Shown here one piece after another: positions 1 through 10,054 of a stretch of 41,808 bases of DNA. This DNA comes from an uncultured Clostridia bacterium (GTDB lineage Bacteria > Bacillota > Clostridia > Oscillospirales > Ruminococcaceae). Where the stretch lies: contig CAMNVW010000002.1 in the NCBI GenBank assembly GCA_946563605.1, forward strand, positions 1 to 41,808, written 5' to 3'. The position numbers and the translations under genes were made by a program. Below the pieces are notes generated by a model. The model was not told the DNA's origin and made no database searches. It was given only the letters and a program-made list of their open reading frames with translations. Numbering within the stretch: the stretch's first letter is position 1; every line of letters begins with the position of its first letter.

Positions 1-269
1 AAATGCTTTGCATTTACTTCTCAACTTCTTTGCAAGAGAAAAGGTTCTCGAAAACTAACGCTTAGATGAAATTGTCCTCAAAAATTATCCGGTGGATGAT
101 TTTTGACAGTATAAACCTTTTCTTACTGTTCTGAAACAAGATTGGGATAAAATTTTTCAAAAATTGCAGCCGCTGTCGCGGTGTGCTGCCGCACAGGTGT
201 ATCGAAACAGCTTTGTGCCCCTATTCTTTTTATTTTTTTATATTATTTTTATTTTGAGTGTTTCGCTCA

Positions 270-316
270 TTGCGATGAGCGAGCAGGAGCTCTGCTCCTG
301 CACCTCGCAATTTTTT
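270..316 (+). terminator. Nested hairpin followed by T-run (terminator-like or small repeat element)
   Basis: TTGCGA (270-275) pairs with TCGCAA (305-310), enclosing the perfect hairpin GCAGGAGC-TCT-GCTCCTGC; followed by TTTTTT. Confidence 0.55.
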
Positions 317-354
317 GAAAAAAATTGAGTAAAACTTTTATTTTGGATAAAAGC

Positions 355-383
355 AAAGAGGCAAAGAAAATCTTTGCCTCTTT
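355..383 (-). terminator. Intrinsic terminator of the glutamate-fermentation operon
   Basis: AAAGAGGCAAAGA-AAA-TCTTTGCCTCTTT perfect stem just after the citF stop codon. Confidence 0.75.
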
Positions 384-393
384 TTCTATCCTA

Positions 394-1806
394 TTATTTT
401 ACAGAATGGAGCTCGTCCAGCAGTGTGCCGTCACGATAGATGATCTTAGCAACAACTTTGTCACCCATCTGAACCGGCTTCGGAACGCCTGCAAGCTCTT
501 CTGCCATGCGTTTGAGGTCGGTGATCTCAACAACCGGCAGTTTTGCAGCTTTCAGTCTTTCTTTCAGCTCAACGTTCTTGCCGTTTGCAGTGTTGACTGC
601 GATACCTCTCTGGGTAACAACAACGTCAACAGTCTTTCCTGGGGTGGAAACACACAGACATCTGTCAACTACCAGCGGCAGTCTTGCACGGGTCAGCGGA
701 GCGATGATGATTGCAAGCTGAGAACCTGCTGCGGTATCGCAGTGACCGCCGGAACCGCCCATGATGTAACCGTTGGAGTCAGTATGTACGTTGACGTTAA
801 AGTCAAGGTCAACCTGTGTTGCACCAAGCAGAACAACGTCGAGGTTGTCTACGCCTGCGCTCTTGCCGCTGACGCCTGCATACTGCGTTGCGGAAACTTC
901 CATATGTTTTGGATTGGAACGAATGGACTCTACTGCTTTCAGGTCGAAGCACTGTACGTCGAGCAGTGCTTTGAAGCAGCCTTCGTTCAGCATATCTACC
1001 ATGTAGCCGGTGATACCGCCCATGCCGTAGCTGCCCTGAATGCCTTTTTCAAGCATCATTTCTTTGATGTATTTTGCAGCTGCCAGTGTTGCACCGCCTG
1101 CACCTGTCTGGAAGGAGAAACCATCTTTCAGCAGACCGGATGCTTCGATTACTTTTGCAGCGTAGCTTGCCATCTTCAGACCAACTGGGTCGCGGGTGAT
1201 CTTGGTTGTACCGGAAACGATACCCTTTGGATCACCGATCTCATCAACTGCTACAACACAGTCAACGTAAACCTCTGGGATGGAGAAGTCAACCAGCGGA
1301 TATTCTACGAGGTTATCGGTGATAACAACAACCTTCTTTGCATTCATTGCGTCTGCAAAAGCATAGCCGATGGAACCACAAGCGGATTTACCGAATTTAC
1401 CGGTGCAGTTACCCATGTCATCGGAGGTTGGTGCTGCGATAAACGCAATATCAATCACAGAGGTGCCCTTTTCCATATCGGAAGCACGTCCGCCATGACT
1501 GCGGAAAATAACCGGTTTGTCCATGATGCCTTCGGAAATTGCCTTACCTACCTTAGCACCCATGTAGTTACATTCGATGCCGGTAACAACGCCGTTTTTG
1601 ATGTGTTCGATGATTGGCTCATGAACATCAAAAACAGAGCTTGCATTTACAGTCAGATCTTTGAATCCCATCTGAGCGATTGTATCCATAACCATGTTCA
1701 GTACATGGTCGCCGTTTCTCATATGATGATGGAACGAAATCGTCATGCCGTCCTTCAGACCGCACTTCTCAATCGCTTCTCTGATAGATGCTACTAATTT
1801 AGTCAT
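394..1806 (-). CDS. citF: Citrate/citramalate lyase alpha subunit
   Basis: CitF-like protein (MTKLVASIREAIEKCGLKDGMTISFHHHMRNGDHVLNMV..., GSGGHCDTAAGSQL); start set at MTKLV, overlapping the citE stop. Confidence 0.9.
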   Translation of the reverse strand: MTKLVASIREAIEKCGLKDGMTISFHHHMRNGDHVLNMVMDTIAQMGFKDLTVNASSVFDVHEPIIEHIKNGVVTGIECNYMGAKVGKAISEGIMDKPVIFRSHGGRASDMEKGTSVIDIAFIAAPTSDDMGNCTGKFGKSACGSIGYAFADAMNAKKVVVITDNLVEYPLVDFSIPEVYVDCVVAVDEIGDPKGIVSGTTKITRDPVGLKMASYAAKVIEASGLLKDGFSFQTGAGGATLAAAKYIKEMMLEKGIQGSYGMGGITGYMVDMLNEGCFKALLDVQCFDLKAVESIRSNPKHMEVSATQYAGVSGKSAGVDNLDVVLLGATQVDLDFNVNVHTDSNGYIMGGSGGHCDTAAGSQLAIIIAPLTRARLPLVVDRCLCVSTPGKTVDVVVTQRGIAVNTANGKNVELKERLKAAKLPVVEITDLKRMAEELAGVPKPVQMGDKVVAKIIYRDGTLLDELHSVK

Positions 1807-2680
1807 CGTCTTCCACGCCTCCAAACATTGCTCTTTCCATCTCGATAACCTGCTGTGCGCGCGCTACGATTGGCGCATCGATCATCTTGCCTCTGAGGGA
1901 GACAACGCCCTTGCCCTGTTCTTTGGCAATGCGGATGGTTTCCATAACCTCATGTGCATAGTCGATCTCTGCCTGTGTTGGGCTGAATACTTCGTTGATG
2001 CCTTCCACGTGTCTTGGAGAAATGGAAGCTTTACCGGAGAAGCCCAGCGCTTTTGCAAAGCGAGCGTCGGTGTACAGACCTTCGATATCCTCTACATCGG
2101 TGAATGGTGTATCGTATACATCAATGCCGCAAGCGCGAGCTGCACAAACCATTCTGGTACGAGCATAGAAAATCTCGGTGCCTTCTTTGGTTCTCTTGCA
2201 GCGCAGGTCAGCGGTCAGGTCCTCGCCGCCCAGGAACATTGCTGCTACACGTTCGTCAGCGCCAGCGATCTGGAATGCGTTTTCGATACCCATTGCAGTT
2301 TCGATCAGAGGGATCAGTTTAACGGTGTTCTTTTCAAAGCCGCATTTTTCCTCCAGTTTTGCAATGTAATCGGAAACAGTCTTAACGTCCTGTGCACAGC
2401 TTACCTTTGGAGGCATAATCATGTTTGGTTTGAGCGGAATGATTTCATCCAGGTCATGCATCCAGTAATCTGTGTCAACCGGATTGATACGGATGATGAT
2501 TTCGCAGCCTTTATAATTCAAGGATTTCAGCGCATTGCGGACCAGGATTCTTGCGGAATCCTTTTCAGCAGGAGATACAGCGTCCTCAAGGTCGAGGATG
2601 ATGCTGTCAGCACCCAAAACGTCGCCGTTCATCAGCAGGTTTGGTGTGTTGCCAGGGATAAACAACATAGATCTTCTCAT
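1799..2680 (-). CDS. citE: Citrate/citramalate lyase beta subunit
   Basis: CitE motifs MRRSMLFIPGNTPNLL, DSIILDLEDAV, PLIETAMGIENAFQIA. Confidence 0.93.
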   Translation of the reverse strand: MRRSMLFIPGNTPNLLMNGDVLGADSIILDLEDAVSPAEKDSARILVRNALKSLNYKGCEIIIRINPVDTDYWMHDLDEIIPLKPNMIMPPKVSCAQDVKTVSDYIAKLEEKCGFEKNTVKLIPLIETAMGIENAFQIAGADERVAAMFLGGEDLTADLRCKRTKEGTEIFYARTRMVCAARACGIDVYDTPFTDVEDIEGLYTDARFAKALGFSGKASISPRHVEGINEVFSPTQAEIDYAHEVMETIRIAKEQGKGVVSLRGKMIDAPIVARAQQVIEMERAMFGGVEDDD

Positions 2681-2946
2681 TACTTGTCTCCTCCTGCTCT
2701 CTTGATAGCGGTCTCAACACGCGCTTTGATAACGCAGTCGATTGCACCTTTGTCGTTGACAGTGATCTTGCCGGATGTTACGCCCAGATCCTCTACCACT
2801 TCCATGATGCTCTTTTTGATTTCCTCTGCAAACTGGTTGTAAACGACCGATTCAACTTCGACCTCCAGTTTGTCGCAAGGTTCTGCCTTTACATACACGT
2901 CGCTGGACTCCAGTGTTCCTGCAACGGCACTTTTTGTAATATTCAT
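2680..2946 (-). CDS. citD: Citrate/citramalate lyase acyl carrier protein (gamma)
   Basis: MNITKSAVAGTLESSDVYVKAEP... CitD signature; start moved to MNITK; overlaps citE. Confidence 0.9.
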   Translation of the reverse strand: MNITKSAVAGTLESSDVYVKAEPCDKLEVEVESVVYNQFAEEIKKSIMEVVEDLGVTSGKITVNDKGAIDCVIKARVETAIKRAGGDK

Positions 2947-2984
2947 TCCTTGTAACTCTCCTCTCTGCAACTTAGAGAATTTGA

Positions 2985-3521
2985 TTATTCCTCAATGCCT
3001 TTACGGCATGGCATTCCATTGTCAAAAGGATGTTTTTCCTTTACAAATTTGGTCACATAATCCGCGCGTTTGAACAGCTCACCCAAATCCATGCCATACT
3101 GATGACCGGTGATAACAAGCTCGGTATTTTCCGGTTTGTTGTCCATCATATCAAGCAGCTGCTCAGGCGGAATGGTTCCAAGGTTGTAAGCATCGATGAC
3201 CTCGTCGAGCACAACCAGGTCGTACTCTCCGGTAAAGAATTTTTCTCTGACGATATCGAATGTTTTCTGGAATTTTTCTTTGTAAAATTCCTGCTGTTCT
3301 GGCGTCAGATTAAACATAAATGGGATAGGGCCGTCGTTTTCAATATATTCAACGCCCGGCAAATTTTTCAGAATACCGACCTCTCCGCTGTTTGGCTCTT
3401 TCAGGAACTGATAAACCAACACTTTGAAGCCATGTCCTACACAGCGGACGATCTGTCCGACTGCTGCTGTGGTTTTTCCTTTTCCATCTCCATAATAGAG
3501 CTGGATACAACCCTTCTGCAT
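2985..3521 (-). CDS. cobO: Cob(I)yrinic acid a,c-diamide / corrinoid adenosyltransferase
   Basis: CobO/BtuR-type MQKGCIQLYYGDGKGKTTAAVGQ P-loop and DLVVLDEVIDAYNLG; fits the B12-dependent glutamate mutase operon. Confidence 0.85.
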   Translation of the reverse strand: MQKGCIQLYYGDGKGKTTAAVGQIVRCVGHGFKVLVYQFLKEPNSGEVGILKNLPGVEYIENDGPIPFMFNLTPEQQEFYKEKFQKTFDIVREKFFTGEYDLVVLDEVIDAYNLGTIPPEQLLDMMDNKPENTELVITGHQYGMDLGELFKRADYVTKFVKEKHPFDNGMPCRKGIEE

Positions 3522-3614
3522 AAAAATGACCTCCCCTTGGTATTTGCTCTAAAACAAACCTTCACAGGCAAGACTGCGCGCTTGTTTTCGCACAGCCTCT
3601 TGCATATTGGGATA

Positions 3615-4598
3615 CTAATATACGCTTTCGATCTTGTCAATATCCGAGCCGAACTTCGGCGTTTCTCTTTGTCCTACCAGACCAACGATCAGATAACCTT
3701 TTCTGACCGGATCATATGGCGTATCCTTCATCAAGGTAAATCCTTCGATCTCGCCGGTACTTCTCACATGATTTCTCGGCGCAGTGCAGGGGTAAACAAC
3801 ATCCCCGATATTGATATGGGTTTCATCATGGTAGGAAATCGGTATGTCCTGCGCGATGACCGCTTTTACCTTTTGTTCGATCATATCCAAAGAAACCAGT
3901 GGTTTTTCCTTAAAGCACAGCACAAAGCCATGCTTTACATCCGCGTGCTCGCACAATTGAGCTGCACGTCCATCGCTGCAAAGGAAATAACCGGTCAAGT
4001 CCTCTGCGGTATGAACCATCTTTCTGTACCGGATGGATTTATAGACAATATTCACAATGTCCTGCGGAAGCGGACCAAACAAATCCGGTCGGGTCACAAT
4101 AACCTCCTCGCCAACGCCGATCATCAAATCTGCGTTGACCGGAAGATTGTTTTCCTCCCTTTTTAAGAAGGGGTAGATCAGGTCAAAATGTTCTACCACG
4201 ACCCGTTTGCCCTTGTTGAGCGCTGACATGATCGCTCTTGCCAGCTCATGGCTTTGGGTAAAGCCCTGCTCAAAACGGATGTCCAGATGGTAGGTATGCG
4301 GCGTTGCAAAAAGGGAAAATCCCTTTTTGTTGAAGCTTCCCATCCCCAATGGATCATCCAGCATATCCAGCAGCGGCAGAGGGCGGACATTGACGCCTTC
4401 GTCATCATTTGTCAGTTCCAGTCCCGGAAACATACCTTTCACCAGCATACTTTTGCCGGAACCTGCATCCCCGATGATGCCGATGAGTTTATCCGTTGGG
4501 CGAAGATACTGTTGAGCGATCTGCATACCAAGCTCGGCCATACGCTCGCCGCCTCTTGGCGCAAAATAGATGCTGTACAAATGGCTGATGTATGACAT
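3615..4598 (-). CDS. Uncharacterised P-loop NTPase with C-terminal AlaRS second-additional-domain (SAD)-like region
   Basis: Walker A GDAGSGKSML; C-terminal ISYHDETHINIGDVVYPCTAPRNHVRSTGEIEGFTLMKD resembles SAD/AlaX '(C)GGTHVxNTGEIG' segments; inside the methylaspartate operon. Confidence 0.6.
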   Translation of the reverse strand: MSYISHLYSIYFAPRGGERMAELGMQIAQQYLRPTDKLIGIIGDAGSGKSMLVKGMFPGLELTNDDEGVNVRPLPLLDMLDDPLGMGSFNKKGFSLFATPHTYHLDIRFEQGFTQSHELARAIMSALNKGKRVVVEHFDLIYPFLKREENNLPVNADLMIGVGEEVIVTRPDLFGPLPQDIVNIVYKSIRYRKMVHTAEDLTGYFLCSDGRAAQLCEHADVKHGFVLCFKEKPLVSLDMIEQKVKAVIAQDIPISYHDETHINIGDVVYPCTAPRNHVRSTGEIEGFTLMKDTPYDPVRKGYLIVGLVGQRETPKFGSDIDKIESVY

Positions 4599-4693
4599 AA
4601 ATCTTCCCCCTGTCCTGTAGTTCTAAATACACAGATAGGGATTCTGTACCAGAATCCCTATCCATATTTCTTTATCAGACTAATCTTCGCTGA

Positions 4694-5941
4694 TTAGCAT
4701 TTTTTAGCGTTTCTCAGAGCGAGAACTCTGTTCATTTCGTTGTAAACGATCATGAAGCCTTCGTCAACGCCCATACCTGGTTTAGCAAGGATCTGGTCTG
4801 GTTTTGTTGCCATAGCGCAGTCTACGCAAACCTGACAGGATCTGTCTGTCTCGTTGCAGGTACCGCCCTGATATGCGCCGAAACCATGATCTTTACAGTA
4901 CAGAACTGCTTCGATGGTGTTGTTGATACCACCCAGGTCAGGTGTCTTGATCTGTGCCATATGACCAGCTTTGTTGTCGCAGAAGTAGATAACGTCTTCC
5001 AGAGTGTTGCACCACTCGTCAGCTACCAGCTCAACATTGATGCCGCGTCTGTCGATCTCTTCTCTCAGACCTTTCATGCAGAGCATCTGTTTTTCTCTTT
5101 CGCCTGCATCCATAGGACCTTCAATTCTCAGATGGAATGGTTTAGCAGCTTCTTCCAGCTCAGCGAGGTAATCAGCCATAGCAACAAAGTTGTCATCACC
5201 GAATGCCTGACCGATTGTGCCGTATACGTCAATGTGGAAGGTTGGCAGGTAGTTTTCGTTTGTGCGCAGTTTCAGGATACGGTCACGCAGCCAGCAAACG
5301 TACTCTTTCAGGATGGAACCGTCTCTGCCGAGCTTTGTTTCAACGTTGTTGATCAGAGCGTGTGGCAGGATAGCAGCGCCTTTGAGGATCATCTTGTCAG
5401 CGTTTTCGTATCTGTTATCACCGGACTGTGTGAAGATCGGAATTGGCTCTTCGGAAACGGTTGTGCCGTATTCGTCAGCTACAACTTCGCTCATCAGACG
5501 GTTGCTTGCTTTTGCAACTGCGTCCAGAATTGCCTGGGAAACACCGTAACGGATTGCAGTGTGCAGTCTCTTGCCGTCAACCTGGATAGCTTCCATCATT
5601 TTGGTCAGCTCTCTGAAGTTGTCTGCTTCTTTGCCTACCAGTGCAGGTTTGATGTATTTGTCGATAACAGGGATGAAATCCTCTGCCAGGAACAGTGGGT
5701 CACGGCCGCCTGCTCCAGAGTACTGAACTGCTGCACAGTCGCCCCATGCAATCTGTCCGTCCTCCAGAATCAGCATAACGGAGATGGACTCGCCAGCCTG
5801 TCTGATGGATTTGAAACCTGGTGTCATTGTGTTGCCGATGTAAGCAGCACCGTCGGATACTGCACCGCTCTTGATTGCTTTCTGGTCGTCAAAGAAGAAA
5901 CCTGTACGGCCTGGAGCACATACTACATTTACGATTTTCAT
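4694..5941 (-). CDS. mal: Methylaspartate ammonia-lyase
   Basis: MKIVNVVCAPGRTGFFFDDQKAIKSGAV..., LRIEGPMDAGEREKQM, AYQGGTCNETDRS typical of Mal. Confidence 0.95.
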   Translation of the reverse strand: MKIVNVVCAPGRTGFFFDDQKAIKSGAVSDGAAYIGNTMTPGFKSIRQAGESISVMLILEDGQIAWGDCAAVQYSGAGGRDPLFLAEDFIPVIDKYIKPALVGKEADNFRELTKMMEAIQVDGKRLHTAIRYGVSQAILDAVAKASNRLMSEVVADEYGTTVSEEPIPIFTQSGDNRYENADKMILKGAAILPHALINNVETKLGRDGSILKEYVCWLRDRILKLRTNENYLPTFHIDVYGTIGQAFGDDNFVAMADYLAELEEAAKPFHLRIEGPMDAGEREKQMLCMKGLREEIDRRGINVELVADEWCNTLEDVIYFCDNKAGHMAQIKTPDLGGINNTIEAVLYCKDHGFGAYQGGTCNETDRSCQVCVDCAMATKPDQILAKPGMGVDEGFMIVYNEMNRVLALRNAKKC

Positions 5942-6132
5942 TTTAAAAATCTCCCTTCTTATTTTGACCTGTCAGGGCAAAGCATCCGCCCTGACAGGTT
6001 CTGCATTCTCAATCAAAACAAATACCGATTGATTGTTGGGAATATTTCAGAAACGGCTTGCGCACGTTTGTCTGACAAATGATTTTGGAATCTCTAAGCG
6101 TTTATCCGGCTTTTACTCAAGCCGTGCAGCGA

Positions 6133-7608
6133 TTAAAGATTTGGTCTGCCAACCAGACGACCTTTGCTGATTGCGTAAACGTCGTCGATAACCATCTGGA
6201 AGGAAACCTGACGGTTTTCAGCTTTTGCACGCTCTTCCAGTTTTTCTTTGTGGAATTTCTTCAGGTCATCGGTGAATGGCAGGTTGCCTGTTTCAAGGAT
6301 ACGAACAGCGCCGTCGTTGTCACGAGCTGGCAGCATGATGCCTGCATTACATTTAGCAGGACCAAATGGAATATCGATTACGCCTGCGTTGATACCAGCG
6401 ATTGCGCCGAGGATGATATCACCATGACCCAGAGCGATACATTTATCCATAATGCATCTTGTCTCAGCCTTGATGATTTCTTTTTCATGCTCTACACGGC
6501 TTCCGATGGTAACCTGGTCAACCAGCATATTGGTCAGCTGTTTTGTGCAGCGCAGACCCTGTGCGTTTGCTTCTTTGGTTGGAACACCAGCAGCCTCGTG
6601 AGGAGTTTTAACAATAACTTTGGTTGCTTTGGACAGAGCAGCGCAAGCAGCACCCCAGGAAATTACGCCGAATGCCTGTGCTTCGTCAGCTGGGAAACCA
6701 CCCATCCACTGATGGAAAACGGTTGTAACGTTTACATCGGTGTAGCCGAATTTGTGCAGGTATTCTTCGGTCAGTTCTTCCAGAGTTCTGATAGCAGCAA
6801 CGTCCTGGATCTGGTTACCCAGCTGGCCGTAACCAACAGAGATGTTCTTAACGCCCTGCTCAGCAGCAGCCAGAGCTTCGATGATTGCAACAGCATGGGA
6901 GATACATGGTGGAACCAGTGTGCCGGTCAGAGGGCCGTATGGTTCACGGTTGATCTGAACGCCAGCTTCTTCGTAGATACCGGTCAGTCTGTCAACATAC
7001 TGCCAATCTTTCATGGTCTGTTCAATCGGAATGCTCTTTGCATATGGGATGTTGTAGGAGATACCGCCGCCTTCGTAGGAGGTAAATCCGCCAGCGTAAG
7101 CAATTTCGGTCAGCAGTCTTGCATCAGGTGTACCATGTCTTACCTGAAGTGGGGTGTCCAGAGCTTCAACTACCTGACGGCAGCCGTATACGCCGTGGTT
7201 AACAGCTGGGAAGCCGTTGAGGAATGGATGGAAGTTGCCGTTTGCCATACCTTCTTTTTCACGTCTGATACCTTCAGCGCAGTTTTCATACTGGTTCTGA
7301 CGGGTATAAGAATCGATGGTGCTTGGCAGCAGGTCAGCTCCGCCTTCATTCTGGAGGTGTTTGAGCAGTTCGATGTGGTTTTCGATCAGACCAACACCAG
7401 CTCTAGGCTGTACCAGTGTAACGCCTTCTTTTTTCGCTTTGTTCAGTTTCTTGGAGAAGATTTTATGTTCTGGCAGGGATTTGTGGTAATCAATAGCTTC
7501 CTGGAGGTTTACTTCTTTACCGGTTTCCCAAGTGCCCAGAACTTCTTCACGAATTTTATAGAATTCGTCGTCGGACCATTTTTTATTTTTGATTTCAATG
7601 AGTTCCAT
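6133..7608 (-). CDS. glmE: Methylaspartate (glutamate) mutase subunit E
   Basis: GlmE/MutE-like protein ([62 protein letters not shown]). Confidence 0.95.
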   Translation of the reverse strand: MELIEIKNKKWSDDEFYKIREEVLGTWETGKEVNLQEAIDYHKSLPEHKIFSKKLNKAKKEGVTLVQPRAGVGLIENHIELLKHLQNEGGADLLPSTIDSYTRQNQYENCAEGIRREKEGMANGNFHPFLNGFPAVNHGVYGCRQVVEALDTPLQVRHGTPDARLLTEIAYAGGFTSYEGGGISYNIPYAKSIPIEQTMKDWQYVDRLTGIYEEAGVQINREPYGPLTGTLVPPCISHAVAIIEALAAAEQGVKNISVGYGQLGNQIQDVAAIRTLEELTEEYLHKFGYTDVNVTTVFHQWMGGFPADEAQAFGVISWGAACAALSKATKVIVKTPHEAAGVPTKEANAQGLRCTKQLTNMLVDQVTIGSRVEHEKEIIKAETRCIMDKCIALGHGDIILGAIAGINAGVIDIPFGPAKCNAGIMLPARDNDGAVRILETGNLPFTDDLKKFHKEKLEERAKAENRQVSFQMVIDDVYAISKGRLVGRPNL

Positions 7609-8986
7609 CTTTTACTAACTCCTTTTTCATGATTCTCAATGCCACATCAGGGTAAACGGTGCTGAGCAGCCCCATCGCTGCCAGGATATACTTCCTGTCT
7701 ACCAGCACCTCGGCATCCTTTGGTTTTAAAGAGAATGCATCTATCGGGTTAAACAATGCATGAGACGCAATCGCAGCGGTTCGTTTGGTATGGATCAGAG
7801 CACCGCCGGTAACGATTACTGTTTTCACAGCAGTCAGATCCTTGCCGGTCTGCATATAGCTGACGCCCATCGGGGAATAGAACTGTTCCAGATGTCCCGC
7901 ATGGCGTGTAACAGCCACTTCGATGGCAAGAGAAGCAAGCGCAAAGTCGATTGCTTCCAGCTCGTCGTCGTCATCCGCCGGTACAACGTCGGTATGGGTG
8001 CCGAGGTAATCAATCAGCTCTTTGCAGCGGTCTTCCGGCAAACCGGAAAGCTCAGAAACACGCATGATGTCGGTTGCATCAACGATTCCATGGATGCTGT
8101 AACGCATACCAATGTCGCCTTCTACGGTACGTTTCGCATACTCTTCACGCAGACCCTTCAGCGCGGTCATACCCATTGTCGGCAGACCGTAGGACATCGA
8201 ATAGATGTCGGTGGTCGCACCGCCAAGGTCAACGCCGACCAGATCGCCGATACCCGATTCTTCCTTTGTGCCCTTTGCCAGCAGCTTCATTGCTGTCAGC
8301 ATAGCGGACGGTGTCGGCATCAGGATGCCCTGAACAAGTTCCTGAGCGGTGCTCAGTCCCTTTGCCTTTACGATCTGTTCCAGGAAAATGCTGCGGATTT
8401 TCTGCTGGACCGGCTCCACATTTGGGATATCCAGTCTTGGCATAACGTTTTCGCAGACAAAGGTCTGTTTATCCTTGAGGATTGCTTCACATTCATCAGA
8501 GCAATTTCTGTTGCCTGCGATGATGATAGGGAAGTTTCTCTTGGAATTTGCCAGCATTTTGGCGTTAAAGACGATATTTTCCTTGTTGCCGCCATCTGTA
8601 CCGCCGGTCAGCAGACAGATATCAGGATTGATCTCGTCAATTTCCTGAAGGTCTTTCTCGGTAAGCTCATAGGAGTAGGTCTTGATAACCTTTGCTCCTG
8701 CGCCAAGGGATGCCTGTCTTGCCGCCTTTGCGGTAAGCTCCGGCACAAGTCCAATAGCGACCATCCGCAGTCCGCCGGCTGCACTGGAGCAGGCATACTG
8801 TTCCGCGAACTTGATATCTCCGATTTTTTCTTTCAGGATTGCGATGGCATTGTTAAGACCGTTTATGATATCGGTTTCGATTGTGGTATAGCTCTGCGCT
8901 GTACCCAAAATCTTTTCCTCATCAACGTCTACTGCCGTGATTTTTGTGTAAGTGCTTCCAAAATCTATCAGTAAAACAGGTTTCAT
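7595..8986 (-). CDS. glmL: Methylaspartate mutase accessory protein MutL (GlmL), actin/ASKHA fold
   Basis: [42 protein letters not shown] motifs; overlaps glmE. Confidence 0.93.
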   Translation of the reverse strand: MKPVLLIDFGSTYTKITAVDVDEEKILGTAQSYTTIETDIINGLNNAIAILKEKIGDIKFAEQYACSSAAGGLRMVAIGLVPELTAKAARQASLGAGAKVIKTYSYELTEKDLQEIDEINPDICLLTGGTDGGNKENIVFNAKMLANSKRNFPIIIAGNRNCSDECEAILKDKQTFVCENVMPRLDIPNVEPVQQKIRSIFLEQIVKAKGLSTAQELVQGILMPTPSAMLTAMKLLAKGTKEESGIGDLVGVDLGGATTDIYSMSYGLPTMGMTALKGLREEYAKRTVEGDIGMRYSIHGIVDATDIMRVSELSGLPEDRCKELIDYLGTHTDVVPADDDDELEAIDFALASLAIEVAVTRHAGHLEQFYSPMGVSYMQTGKDLTAVKTVIVTGGALIHTKRTAAIASHALFNPIDAFSLKPKDAEVLVDRKYILAAMGLLSTVYPDVALRIMKKELVKDGTH

Positions 8987-9025
8987 TGCCTATACCTTCT
9001 TTGTATTATTTGGGCAGAATAAAAC

Positions 9026-9439
9026 CTAGTTTATACCCAAATCCTTTTTCAGGCAGTCGATGGTTTCCTGTGGAGGTGTGCCAGGGCCGAAAGCTCTGTC
9101 AAATCCCATTGCTTTGTAACGTCTTACAATTTCCTCTACCGGAACTTTACCTACTACCAGGTTGCCGCCTGCATACAGGAGGATACCTTTCAGACCTGCT
9201 TCATCGCATCTTTCTCTCATGCCTGTGCAGTCGATTTCGCCCTGACCATACAGAGAAGAAACGACGATAGCGTCAGCACCTACTTCTACTGCTGCCTGAA
9301 TGAATTCTTCCTGTGGAACCAGTACACCCAGATTGGTTACATCGAAACCAGCATCTGTGAAGGCACGATTGAGAATTGCATTACCTACTGCGTGACAGTC
9401 AGCGCCGATAACGCCGATAACCAGCTTTTTCTTTTCCAT
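9026..9439 (-). CDS. glmS: Methylaspartate mutase subunit S (B12-binding)
   Basis: [19 protein letters not shown] (DxHxxG) and [12 protein letters not shown]. Confidence 0.95.
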   Translation of the reverse strand: MEKKKLVIGVIGADCHAVGNAILNRAFTDAGFDVTNLGVLVPQEEFIQAAVEVGADAIVVSSLYGQGEIDCTGMRERCDEAGLKGILLYAGGNLVVGKVPVEEIVRRYKAMGFDRAFGPGTPPQETIDCLKKDLGIN

Positions 9440-9484
9440 GTTGTTGCACCTCTCGTAAAAAGTTTTCCTAAAATAAATATTTCG

Positions 9485-10042
9485 TTACCGGAGCGATTCC
9501 AGATATTCTTTTCTTCCGGTTTCGTACAAGTTTTTGCCTTCGCTGTCAATGATAACGAAAGCCGGCAGATCCTCTACTTCCAGACGTCTGAGTGCTTCTG
9601 CGCCCAAATCTTCGTAAGCGATGACTTCTGCCTTTTTAATGCAGCGGGAAAGCAGTGCGCCAGCACCGCCGATTGCGCCAAAGTATACAGCACCGTGTTC
9701 TTTCATTGCTGCAACTACTTCAGGGCTTCTCTTACCTTTACCGATCATGCCTCTCTGTCCGAGAGCGATCATTGTTGGAGAATAAGCATCCATTCTGTAG
9801 CTGGTTGTAGGACCTGCAGAACCGATTACCTGGTTGCCCTTTGCCGGAGCTGGACCAACATAATAAATAATCGCATCTTTAGGATCGAACGGCAGTTCTT
9901 TGCCCTGTGCTACCAGATCGCACAGACGTTTGTGCGCTGCGTCTCTAGCGGTGTAGATGACGCCCGAAATCAATACACTGTCTCCACATTTCAGGTCTTT
10001 TACCTGCTCCAGGGTAAGTGGAGTTGTTATACGTTTTTCCAT
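9485..10042 (-). CDS. Class I fumarase/mesaconase beta subunit
   Basis: FumB/TtdB-like: GDSVLISGVIYTARDAAHKR, IGSAGPTTSYRMD, GKGKRSPEVVAAMKEHGAVYFGAIGGAGALLS. Confidence 0.9.
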   Translation of the reverse strand: MEKRITTPLTLEQVKDLKCGDSVLISGVIYTARDAAHKRLCDLVAQGKELPFDPKDAIIYYVGPAPAKGNQVIGSAGPTTSYRMDAYSPTMIALGQRGMIGKGKRSPEVVAAMKEHGAVYFGAIGGAGALLSRCIKKAEVIAYEDLGAEALRRLEVEDLPAFVIIDSEGKNLYETGRKEYLESLR

Positions 10043-10054
10043 AACCTTCTCCTC

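Noticed and set aside
325-1797. 490-aa plus-strand ORF opposite citF
   Set aside because: Same codon-bias artefact; citF on the minus strand has clear family motifs, operon context and a terminator.
4886-6082. 398-aa plus-strand ORF opposite mal
   Set aside because: Antisense shadow ORF without recognisable domains.
6079-7632. Very long antisense ORF (517 aa) opposite glmE
   Set aside because: Biased codon use of the real gene leaves the complementary frame free of stops; the protein is low-complexity and Cys/Phe-rich, with no family resemblance.
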